This document shows, one piece after another, positions 1 through 5,338 of a stretch of 5,866 nucleotides of DNA (the stretch's first letter is position 1; each line of letters starts with the position of its first letter). The translations under genes were made by a program, and so were the position numbers. This DNA is from an uncultured Clostridia bacterium. GTDB lineage: Bacteria; Bacillota; Clostridia; TANB77; CAG-508. The notes below the pieces were generated by a model. It worked only from the letters and a program-made list of their open reading frames with translations, did no database searches and had not been told where the DNA came from. The stretch spans positions 1-5,866 of the forward strand of contig CANRBU010000073.1 of NCBI GenBank assembly GCA_947628925.1, read 5' to 3'.

Positions 1-461
1 TCTTCTTCTGATATTGTATATTTTGACTTTCCTTTTTCTACTGGTTTTGCATATATATTAGACATTTCTCTTGAATAAATACCATTTAAAACAACTCCTG
101 TATTTTCTTCATCCAACATTGCTAAAGCAAAACTCAAATCGCTTCCAGTATCTTTAAAAGCACTATATCTTACAATTCCTATTTTTTGAATACATCCAGC
201 TACATCTTGTTCTAAGTTTTGGCAAAAAGATAATATTTCAGCATTTTGTTTTTCTATTTTTTCCACTCTATACATATAATTTTCCAAATCTTCTTGTATA
301 TCTTTGCCATTTCCTAATTTTTTCATAAAAGTTTTATATCTCTTATTTAAATTAGCTGTTCTAACAAATAAAACAACAAATCCAATTGCCAATAAGATTC
401 CCAATATTGCATAAACCAATATAATTGAATCACTTTTCAATAGTTGCATAATTTCTTCCAT
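1..461 (-). CDS. DUF4446 family protein, membrane-anchored, 3' end outside window
   Basis: I read 153 residues from ATG 461-459 to the left edge without a stop, so the C-terminus is missing. Family length is, from memory, only slightly longer, so probably just the last residues are cut off. Residues 13-33 (IILVYAILGILLAIGFVVLFV) form one hydrophobic segment after a short charged N-terminus, predicting a single N-terminal anchor. Residues about 55-85 are charged and probably helical or coiled. The second half has the family's hallmark stretches: a KIGIVRYSAF-like run, then DLSFALAMLDEENTGVVLN, then a YAKP motif. An in-frame TAG lies 21 bases upstream of the ATG, and a TAAGG sequence 8 bases upstream suits ribosome binding, so the start is well fixed. 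It follows parB by 51 bases with no visible terminator, suggesting co-transcription with parA-parB. The function of DUF4446 is unknown; the family is often found beside parB in Clostridia. Confidence 0.88.
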   Translation of the reverse strand, partial: MEEIMQLLKSDSIILVYAILGILLAIGFVVLFVRTANLNKRYKTFMKKLGNGKDIQEDLENYMYRVEKIEKQNAEILSFCQNLEQDVAGCIQKIGIVRYSAFKDTGSDLSFALAMLDEENTGVVLNGIYSREMSNIYAKPVEKGKSKYTISEE

Positions 462-512
462 CCCGGCTACCTTACCTTTCTAATGTTCAAACTTTTAATT
501 ACATTTTTGCCT

Positions 513-1355
513 TTATTTCATTAATTCTAAGATTCTTTCCAAATCTTCATTACTTGTATATTCTATAATTATTTTTCCTCTTCTTTTTCCTGCATCTAAC
601 CTTACTTTTGTTCCAAAAAAGTTTTGGAATGTATTTTCTATATCTCTATATAATACATGTTTTTTCTGCATTTGCTCTGTTGTCTCATCTTTTTTCTGTG
701 CTGTTTTTTCTGCCTGTCTTACTGTAACGCCTCTCTCTAACATTTGTAATGCCATTTGATATTGTTTTTCTGGGTCTGTCACAGCCAATAAAGCTCTAAA
801 ATGTCCTTCAGTTAGTTTACCCTCTTTTGCCATTTCTAATACTCTTGGCTCTAAATTTAAAATTCTAAGTGAATTTGTTATAGCACTTCTACTTTTTCCT
901 AATTGTTTTGCAACTTCTTCTTGATTTAGGTCATATGCCTTCATCAAGTTTTTTATTCCTATTGCTTTTTCATATGGTGTTAAATCTTCTCTTTGTAAGT
1001 TTTCGATTAATGATATACGAGTATTTTTTTTGTCATCATCCTCGCGAATAATTGCTGGAATTTTATCTAAGCCTGCTAATTTACTAGCTCTCCATCTTCT
1101 CTCTCCAGCAATGATAGAATAATATCCTTCTTTTTTTGCTACTACAATTGGCTGTATTAATCCAAATTCTTTAATAGATTCTGCCAATTCTTCTAGTGCT
1201 TCTTGGTCAAAGTGTTTTCTTGCTTGTTCTTTGTTTGGTTCAATTTCTGTTACCTTTAGTGTTTTCAAAATGTCTGTTTCTTGTACTTGTTCTTCCTCTG
1301 GTACTGGTCCAAATAGTGCATCTAATCCTTTTCCTAATCCTGTTTTTTTAGGCAT
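513..1355 (-). CDS. parB: ParB/Spo0J chromosome-partitioning protein (CTPase, parS-binding)
   Basis: ParB binds centromere-like parS sites, loads and slides on DNA as a CTP-dependent clamp, and stimulates ParA ATPase. I start it at ATG 1355 (280 residues) because the family's N-terminal ParA-contact motif follows at once (GLGKGLDALFG, residues 6-16) and a GGGAAG lies 8 bases upstream. A longer frame from ATG 1391 would add 12 lysine-rich residues and overlap parA by 17 bases. In order: the N-terminal ParB/Srx-type domain with the CTP-binding GERRWRA (84-90) and ENLQRE (118-123) motifs; a helix-turn-helix at about 144-166 (NQEEVAKQLGKSRSAITNSLRIL); a linker rich in Q, K and E; and a C-terminal dimerisation segment ending in RGKIIIEYTSNEDLERILELM. 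Length is normal for the family. The ParA-contact motif favours ParB/Spo0J over the paralogue Noc. It is the second gene of a par operon. Confidence 0.96.
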   Translation of the reverse strand: MPKKTGLGKGLDALFGPVPEEEQVQETDILKTLKVTEIEPNKEQARKHFDQEALEELAESIKEFGLIQPIVVAKKEGYYSIIAGERRWRASKLAGLDKIPAIIREDDDKKNTRISLIENLQREDLTPYEKAIGIKNLMKAYDLNQEEVAKQLGKSRSAITNSLRILNLEPRVLEMAKEGKLTEGHFRALLAVTDPEKQYQMALQMLERGVTVRQAEKTAQKKDETTEQMQKKHVLYRDIENTFQNFFGTKVRLDAGKRRGKIIIEYTSNEDLERILELMK

Positions 1356-1363
1356 TTCCATCA

Positions 1364-1369
1364 CTTCCC
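1364..1369 (-). promoter_or_regulatory. Probable ribosome binding site deciding the parB start
   Basis: GGGAAG on the minus strand lies 8 bases before ATG 1355 but only 2 bases before ATG 1361, and it is downstream of ATG 1391. It therefore supports 1355 as the parB start. It is not a perfect anti-16S match, so the support is moderate. It sits just after the parA stop (1377-1375), as expected for translationally linked genes. Confidence 0.45.
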
Positions 1370-1374
1370 ATTTT

Positions 1375-2145
1375 TTATTTTTCTTCTTCATTTTTCTTTA
1401 AAAATTCTTTTGTAAATTTTTCATAACTTTTTGCTCCTTTTGAGCGTGGATCATATTCTGTAATTGGCATTCCATAACTTGGTGCTTCACTTAATCTAAC
1501 ATTTCTTGGAATGACTGTTTTATAAACTTTATCTCCAAAATATTTTTTTACTTCTTTTACTACTTGGTTAGATAAATTTGTTCTGATATCATACATTGTC
1601 AATAATGCGCCTTCAATTTGTAAGCTTTTGTTTAAATGTTTTTTAACAAGGTTTACTGTATTTAATAGTTGTCCCAATCCTTCTAGCGCATAATATTCGC
1701 ATTGTACAGGAATTAGCACACTGTCTGATGCTGTAAATGCATTTAGTGTGATTAGTCCTAATGATGGTGGGCAGTCTATTAATATATAGTCAAATTTATC
1801 TTTTACTTCATCTACTTTTTCTTTTAGCCTTTGCTCTCTAGACATCATTGATACTAGCTCTACTTCTGCTCCTGCTAAATTGATGTTTGATGGGCATATT
1901 AATAAATTTTTTATAATTGTTTTTTCTATTACTTCTTCAATTGGTATTTCTCCAACTAACACATCATATGTTGAATATTCTACTTCTTTTTCTGCTCCTA
2001 GCCCACTTGTTGCATTTCCTTGAGGATCTGCATCTATTAGTAAGACTTTTCTTCCTTTTTTTGCTAAGAATGTACTTAGGTTGATTGTTGTAGTTGTTTT
2101 TCCTACTCCACCTTTTTGGTTTGCTACTGATATTATTTTTCCCAT
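1375..2145 (-). CDS. parA: ParA/Soj chromosome-partitioning ATPase
   Basis: This is the Soj/ParA-type P-loop ATPase that works with ParB in origin segregation; in Bacillus it also acts on DnaA to control initiation. It is complete at 256 residues, the usual length. The deviant Walker A motif is KGGVGKTT at residues 11-18, with both lysines (K11 signature, K16 P-loop) present. The A' motif DADPQGN is at 38-44 and Walker B (FDYILIDCPPSLG) at 118-130. Near the C-terminus IPRNVRLSEAPSYG and ITEYDPRSKGA carry the basic and conserved residues typical of chromosomal Soj proteins. There is no N-terminal helix-turn-helix, which separates it from plasmid type Ia ParA. The start at 2145 places the first beta strand right before the P-loop; AAAGGA lies 12 bases upstream (2163-2158), a rather long spacing. 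It is first gene of the parA-parB-DUF4446 unit, after a 157-base gap from rsmG that holds a terminator and promoter. There is no noc gene in between. Confidence 0.97.
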   Translation of the reverse strand: MGKIISVANQKGGVGKTTTTINLSTFLAKKGRKVLLIDADPQGNATSGLGAEKEVEYSTYDVLVGEIPIEEVIEKTIIKNLLICPSNINLAGAEVELVSMMSREQRLKEKVDEVKDKFDYILIDCPPSLGLITLNAFTASDSVLIPVQCEYYALEGLGQLLNTVNLVKKHLNKSLQIEGALLTMYDIRTNLSNQVVKEVKKYFGDKVYKTVIPRNVRLSEAPSYGMPITEYDPRSKGAKSYEKFTKEFLKKNEEEK

Positions 2146-2241
2146 TTTTGTTACAGTTCCTTTCTAATGCTGTTTTTGCAGCCTTGTTTTATTGGTTAAC
2201 CTTTACTCATATATCTCATCTTTCTTATATTTCTATGATAT
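2146..2241 (-). other. Leader region of parA
   Basis: This is the non-coding stretch between the rsmG terminator and parA. If the promoter at 2263-2235 is correct, the transcript has roughly 80 untranslated bases. It holds an 8-bp palindrome GGTTAACC (2194-2201), a 4-bp hairpin GCTG/CAGC (2169-2172 and 2179-2182), and the AAAGGA ribosome binding site (2163-2158). No riboswitch-like structure is visible. Confidence 0.4.
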
Positions 2242-2263
2242 AAAAAAATAGCAAAAAAGTCAA
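2235..2263 (-). promoter_or_regulatory. Probable sigma-A promoter for parA-parB
   Basis: On the minus strand TTGACT (2263-2258, 5 of 6 bases of the -35 consensus) is separated by exactly 17 bases from TATCAT (2240-2235, 5 of 6 of the -10 consensus). It lies just upstream of parA and in the right direction. The -35 hexamer is in the loop of the rsmG terminator hairpin, and the spacer is the hairpin's distal arm with its T-tract. The predicted start of transcription is near 2228. This is from sequence match only. Confidence 0.55.
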
Positions 2264-2283
2264 TGTGTTTTTGCTATTTTTTT
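2242..2283 (-). terminator. Rho-independent terminator after rsmG
   Basis: A perfect 16-base inverted repeat (2242-2257 with 2268-2283) encloses a 10-base loop. The core is ATAGCAAAAA/TTTTTGCTAT, flanked by seven As on one side and seven Ts on the other, so the minus-strand transcript ends in a U-tract after the stem. It begins 20 bases after the rsmG stop. The structure is symmetrical and could also stop plus-strand transcripts, but no plus-strand gene enters it. The stem is AU-rich, so efficiency may be moderate. Confidence 0.82.
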
Positions 2284-2302
2284 GATTTTTTTCTTTCTAA
2301 AT

Positions 2303-2920
2303 CTATACTAATGGTTGTTTAGCTGGAGTTCCTGCTTTTCGTGGATATTGCTTAGGTGTTGATTTTTCTTTTTCTATTATAATAATGTTTCTTGCTATAT
2401 CTGTTTGGGGTAATGTGAAACTTTCAGTATTTTCTATTTTTCCTTCAAGTATTTTTATTGCTTTTTGCGCTTCTTCTAATTCGTCAGCTATATTTGATCC
2501 TTTCATACATATTGTTTTACCTTTTATTTTGCACAATGGAATCATATATTCCACAAGTGTTGTAAGGTTTGCCACTGCTCTTGAAGTTACACAGTCATAT
2601 TTTTCACGATGGTTTTCGTCTTTCCCTATTTCTTCTGCTCTTGCATGTATTGCAGAAATTTGAGTCATTCCCAATTTATTTATAATTTCTTCTAAAAAGG
2701 TAATTCTTTTTTGTAATGAATCTACTAATGTCATTTCTATATCAGGTCTTATAATTTTTAGTGGTATTCCAGGGAAGCCTGCCCCTGTTCCTACATCAAT
2801 CACTTTAGAGCTTTTTTCTATGTATTTTTCAATTGTAAAACTATCTATAAAATGTTTTAAAATAATTTCATCTGGTTCGGTAATTGCTGTTAAGTTAATT
2901 TTTTCATTCCATTCTAGCAA
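2303..2920 (-). CDS. rsmG: 16S rRNA (guanine-N7)-methyltransferase RsmG, main reading frame of a frameshifted gene
   Basis: RsmG (GidB) uses S-adenosylmethionine to methylate N7 of G527 in 16S rRNA. This frame holds nearly all of the enzyme: the conserved LLLEWNEKINLTAIT entry, the SAM-binding glycine motif VIDVGTGAGFPGIPLKI, an acidic strand end (MTLVDS), the SRAVANL motif, and the C-terminal YPRKAGTPAKQPL signature. From TTG 2920 it encodes only 205 residues, about 35 short of the family norm, and no ribosome binding site precedes that TTG. The missing N-terminus is present upstream in another frame (3026-2904). Removing one base near 2924 (CGG-A-CTA) joins them into 240 residues, matching the usual length of about 239. 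So this is either a genuine frameshift mutation, a sequencing or assembly error, or, less likely, recoding. The gene closes the mnmE-mnmG-rsmG group and is followed by a hairpin terminator. Confidence 0.93.
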   Translation of the reverse strand: MLEWNEKINLTAITEPDEIILKHFIDSFTIEKYIEKSSKVIDVGTGAGFPGIPLKIIRPDIEMTLVDSLQKRITFLEEIINKLGMTQISAIHARAEEIGKDENHREKYDCVTSRAVANLTTLVEYMIPLCKIKGKTICMKGSNIADELEEAQKAIKILEGKIENTESFTLPQTDIARNIIIIEKEKSTPKQYPRKAGTPAKQPLV

Positions 2921-3026
2921 TAGTCCGCATATATTCCCACAATTGTTTTACTTGCTTTTCTTCCAAGTTGATTTTTATTTGCTGTGCTTTTTCTGTAATT
3001 TCACATGTAAATTGTTCGTATTCCAT
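2904..3026 (-). pseudogene. rsmG: N-terminal part of rsmG, separated from the rest by a +1 shift
   Basis: A 40-residue frame starts at ATG 3026 and stops at TGA 2906-2904. It begins MEYEQFTCEITEKAQQIKIN and continues through EEKQVKQLWEYM, which has the helical, Gln- and Lys-rich look of the RsmG N-terminus. Clostridial RsmG proteins have the pattern Q-L-x-x-Y-x-x-L-L-x-E-W-N; here QLWEYMR is in this frame and LLLEWN is in the next, and deleting A at 2924 gives exactly that spacing. The start is certain on sequence grounds: AAGGAG lies 8 bases upstream and the mnmG stop is 12 bases away. As read, ribosomes would make a 40-residue peptide. Confidence 0.85.
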
Positions 3027-3034
3027 AACTCTTT

Positions 3035-3040
3035 CTCCTT
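3035..3040 (-). promoter_or_regulatory. Strong ribosome binding site for rsmG, overlapping the mnmG stop
   Basis: AAGGAG on the minus strand shares its first two bases with the mnmG TAA stop and is 8 bases from ATG 3026. It fixes the true rsmG start upstream of the frame break and indicates translational coupling of mnmG and rsmG. Confidence 0.85.
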
Positions 3041-4928
3041 ATTTTTTAGATTTATTTTCTTCGCCTCTTGTTTGTAAATATATTAATAGTACACTAATAT
3101 CTGCAGGTGAAACTCCTGATATTCTAGATGCTTGCCCTATTGAATGTGGTCTCAATTTTTCTAATTTTTGCCTTGCTTCAATTCTTATGCCTTTTATTTG
3201 TTCATAATCAATATCTTGTGGTAATATTTTTTCTTCCAGCTTTTTAAATTTTTCTACTTGTTGTTCTTGTAGTTTGATGTAACCTTCATATTTTATTTGA
3301 ATTTCTACTTCGTCTGCTTCTTGCTTTGTTAGCTGTTCTCTATCACTATCTATTTGTTCCAAGTTTTTATATGTAACTTCTGTTCTTTTTAAAAGCTCTG
3401 CCATCTTTGTTCCAGTTTGTATTGGTGTTGTTCCTATTTGCATTAAATATTCATTGACTTCGTTCGTTGGTTTTACTGTTGTTTCTTTTAACCTTTTTAT
3501 TTCATTTTCTATATGTGCTTTTTTTTCTAAAAATCGATTATATCTTTCTTGTGAAATCAATCCTATTTTATACCCTATTTCTGTTAGTCTTAAGTCTGCA
3601 TTGTCTTGTCTTAGTAAGAGTCTATATTCCGCTCTTGATGTCATCATTCTATATGGTTCATTAGTTCCTTTTGTTACAATATCATCAATTAATACACCTA
3701 TATATCCTTGTGTTCTATCTAATATAAGTGGTTCTTCCCCTTTTATTTTTTGAACTGCATTTATTCCTGCCATCAATCCTTGACATGCAGCTTCTTCATA
3801 GCCTGATGTTCCATTTATTTGTCCTGCCATAAACAGTCCTTCTATTCCTTTATATTCTAAAGAAAGCTTTAAGTCTGATGGATTTATACAATCATATTCT
3901 ATTGCATATGCTGGTCGTGTAAATTCTGCTTTTTCAAGCCCAGGAATTGTATGGTACAATGCTATCTGTACATCTTCTGGCAAAGAAGAGCTCATTCCTT
4001 GGATATACATTTCTTCTGTATCAAGTCCAACAGGTTCTACAAAGGCTTGATGTCTAGGTTTGTCGCTAAATCTTACTACTTTATCTTCTATTGATGGACA
4101 ATATCTTGGACCTGTTCCTTCTATCTTTCCAGCATATAATGGTGAACGGTGCAAATTTTGTCGAATTATGTCGTGAGTTTCTTTAGTCGTATAGGTTAAA
4201 TAACAATCTATCTGGTTAAAAGGTTTCACGTCATCATCAAATGAAAATGCTTGTATTTCTGCATCTCCTTTTTGTACTTCCATTTTAGAAAAATCTATAC
4301 TTCTGCGATTTATCCTTGCTGGTGTTCCTGTTTTAAATCTCACTAAATTAATGCCTAATCTTTTTAGGCAATTAGATAATTCATTTGCAGCTGATACTCC
4401 ATCCGGACCGCTTTCTTGCGAATATTCCCCTATAAAAATTTTTCCTTTTAAATATGTTCCAGTTGCTAGAATAAGTGCTTTTATTTTGTATATTGCTCCC
4501 ACACTGGTTTTAATTGCCTTTACAGCTCCATTTTCAACAAAGATATCCACAATTTCTCCCTGTTTTACCTCTAAGTTTTCCTGTAGCTCCAATGTGTGTT
4601 TCATTTCTCTTTGATATTTTTTTCTATCAGCCTGTGCTCTTAAAGAATGTACTGCTGGACCTTTTGATGTATTCAACATTTTTACTTGTATCATGCTTTT
4701 GTCTATGTTTTTGCCCATTTCTCCACCAAGTGCATCTATTTCTCTTACTAGATGTCCCTTTGAACTTCCTCCTATATGTGGATTACATGGCATATTAGCG
4801 ATATTTTCTAAGCTAATGGAAAATATTAGTGTTTTCATGCCTAATCGTGCTGCTGCAAGTGCTGCTTCACAGCCCGCATGTCCAGCTCCCACAACGGCTA
4901 CGTCGTATTCTCCTGCTTGATATTCCAT
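3039..4928 (-). CDS. mnmG: tRNA uridine-5-carboxymethylaminomethyl synthesis enzyme MnmG (GidA)
   Basis: MnmG is the FAD-dependent partner of MnmE; the complex adds a (carboxymethyl)aminomethyl group to C5 of the wobble uridine (U34) of certain tRNAs in the cytoplasm. The gene is complete at 629 residues, the same length as E. coli MnmG. Visible in order: the dinucleotide fold GAGHAG (14-19) after a VVG strand; the MPCNPHIGGSSKG signature (46-58) with Cys48; the ILATGTYLKGKIFIGE block (153-168); FKTGTPARIN (198-207); TGPRYCPSIEDK (272-283) with the catalytic-type Cys277; the second FAD-contact block LFMAGQINGTSGYEEAA; and the C-terminal helical domain with LRPHSIGQASRISGVSPADI, which contacts MnmE. 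The start gives the family's MxYxAGxYDVxVVG N-terminus, and AAGGAAGGG stands 7 bases upstream. It lies 410 bases after mnmE, unusually far for this pair, and 12 bases before rsmG. Confidence 0.99.
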   Translation of the reverse strand: MEYQAGEYDVAVVGAGHAGCEAALAAARLGMKTLIFSISLENIANMPCNPHIGGSSKGHLVREIDALGGEMGKNIDKSMIQVKMLNTSKGPAVHSLRAQADRKKYQREMKHTLELQENLEVKQGEIVDIFVENGAVKAIKTSVGAIYKIKALILATGTYLKGKIFIGEYSQESGPDGVSAANELSNCLKRLGINLVRFKTGTPARINRRSIDFSKMEVQKGDAEIQAFSFDDDVKPFNQIDCYLTYTTKETHDIIRQNLHRSPLYAGKIEGTGPRYCPSIEDKVVRFSDKPRHQAFVEPVGLDTEEMYIQGMSSSLPEDVQIALYHTIPGLEKAEFTRPAYAIEYDCINPSDLKLSLEYKGIEGLFMAGQINGTSGYEEAACQGLMAGINAVQKIKGEEPLILDRTQGYIGVLIDDIVTKGTNEPYRMMTSRAEYRLLLRQDNADLRLTEIGYKIGLISQERYNRFLEKKAHIENEIKRLKETTVKPTNEVNEYLMQIGTTPIQTGTKMAELLKRTEVTYKNLEQIDSDREQLTKQEADEVEIQIKYEGYIKLQEQQVEKFKKLEEKILPQDIDYEQIKGIRIEARQKLEKLRPHSIGQASRISGVSPADISVLLIYLQTRGEENKSKK

Positions 4929-4935
4929 TTTATTT

Positions 4936-4944
4936 CCCTTCCTT
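4936..4944 (-). promoter_or_regulatory. Ribosome binding site of mnmG
   Basis: AAGGAAGGG on the minus strand, followed by a 7-base spacer and ATG 4928. It confirms the mnmG start, and nothing coding continues upstream. Confidence 0.7.
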
Positions 4945-5082
4945 TTTTACGTTTTTTCTATTTACATGTGAAACTGAAATTTGTGTTTTTTTTACTTTTA
5001 TGTGAGTTTTAACTTGTTGGTTTTAGTTGTTTTATGTTTACTTTTGCGTATTTTAGCTTTTGTTTTGAGTTTTTTCTTGTTT

Positions 5083-5110
5083 TTTATAAAATTTTACGTA
5101 TTGCATCCAA
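5083..5110 (-). promoter_or_regulatory. Weak candidate promoter for mnmG
   Basis: On the minus strand TTGGAT (5110-5105, 4 of 6 of the -35 consensus) is followed after 16 bases by TATAAA (5088-5083, 5 of 6 of the -10 consensus). Its direction and place suit mnmG, giving a leader of roughly 145 bases. In such AT-rich DNA -10-like sequences are common by chance, so the call is tentative. Confidence 0.27.
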
Positions 5111-5124
5111 ATTTTATTTGTCAC

Positions 5125-5133
5125 TTTTCCACA
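5125..5133 (+). promoter_or_regulatory. DnaA-box-like site 1
   Basis: TTTTCCACA differs from the DnaA-box consensus TTATCCACA by one base. It sits outside any gene, in the mnmE-mnmG gap, and is the left arm of a 12-base inverted repeat (5122-5133 with 5177-5188, 11 of 12 paired). No binding data are available, so this is a sequence match only. Confidence 0.45.
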
Positions 5134-5176
5134 TTATGTTTTTATTCCCTTTTGTTCGTTTTTTCTATTTTTTAGT

Positions 5177-5185
5177 TGTGGAAAA
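5177..5185 (-). promoter_or_regulatory. DnaA-box-like site 2, opposite orientation
   Basis: TGTGGAAAA on the plus strand is TTTTCCACA read on the minus strand, identical to site 1. There are 43 bases between the two. Two identical C/G-containing 9-mers facing each other in 21 percent GC DNA are unlikely to be chance. Confidence 0.45.
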
Positions 5186-5338
5186 CTGTTTTGAAAATTT
5201 TTCCTATTGATATTTATTTTTTATTTATAAAAATTTCGCACGAGAATCGTCATATTTGCTTTTTTATGTTTTTACTATATAATTTTACATTTTTGTTGTT
5301 TTTTTGTCTTATTTTTGATTTTCGAAATTCTTTTTTTA

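Larger units (their letters stand above)
4929..5338. other. 410-base AT-rich gene-free gap between mnmE and mnmG
   Basis: By hand count G+C is about 21 percent over 4981-5340, with the plus strand dominated by T. Open frames here on the plus strand are phenylalanine- and leucine-rich products of T-tracts, with no ribosome binding sites or recognisable domains, so I call no gene. Contents: a pair of inverted DnaA-box-like 9-mers (5125-5133, 5177-5185); three copies of TTATGTTT (5032-5039, 5134-5141, 5264-5271); two copies of TTTTAGTTGT (5021-5030, 5170-5179); a weak minus-strand promoter candidate (5110-5083); and the mnmG ribosome binding site. No clear terminator follows mnmE. In most Firmicutes, as far as I know, mnmE and mnmG are close together, so the length itself is notable. 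Confidence 0.7.

Noticed and set aside
2169..2182. Small hairpin GCTG-TTTTTG-CAGC in the parA leader
   Set aside because: A 4-bp stem with no T-tract on the transcribed strand; too weak for an attenuator.
4777..4785. DnaA-box-like TGTGGATTA inside mnmG (and ATATCCACA at 4543-4551)
   Set aside because: The first is dictated by codons of the invariant MPCNPHIGG motif, and the second also lies in coding sequence; each has one mismatch. They are not convincing as an extension of the intergenic pair.
4960..4975. parS-like sequence (minus strand AGTTTCACATGTAAAT)
   Set aside because: It matches the consensus TGTTTCACGTGAAACA at only 11 of 16 positions and its dyad centre is shifted, so it is not a credible ParB site. 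Other GTTTCAC/GTGAAAC half sites at 2415, 3107 and 4223 match at about 10 of 16 and lie in coding sequence. I see no real parS in the window.
5122..5188. The 12-base inverted repeat read as an RNA hairpin or terminator
   Set aside because: The 43-base loop is large and AT-rich and no T-tract follows the second arm on the minus strand; a DNA-level DnaA-box pair explains it better.
5240..5250. ACGAGAATCGT small dyad in the AT-rich gap
   Set aside because: Arms are only 4 bp and it matches no operator I know, including the Gram-positive LexA box.
5317..5330. Imperfect palindrome GATTTTCGAAATTC after mnmE as a terminator
   Set aside because: It would leave no usable loop, and on the minus strand it is followed by As rather than Ts.
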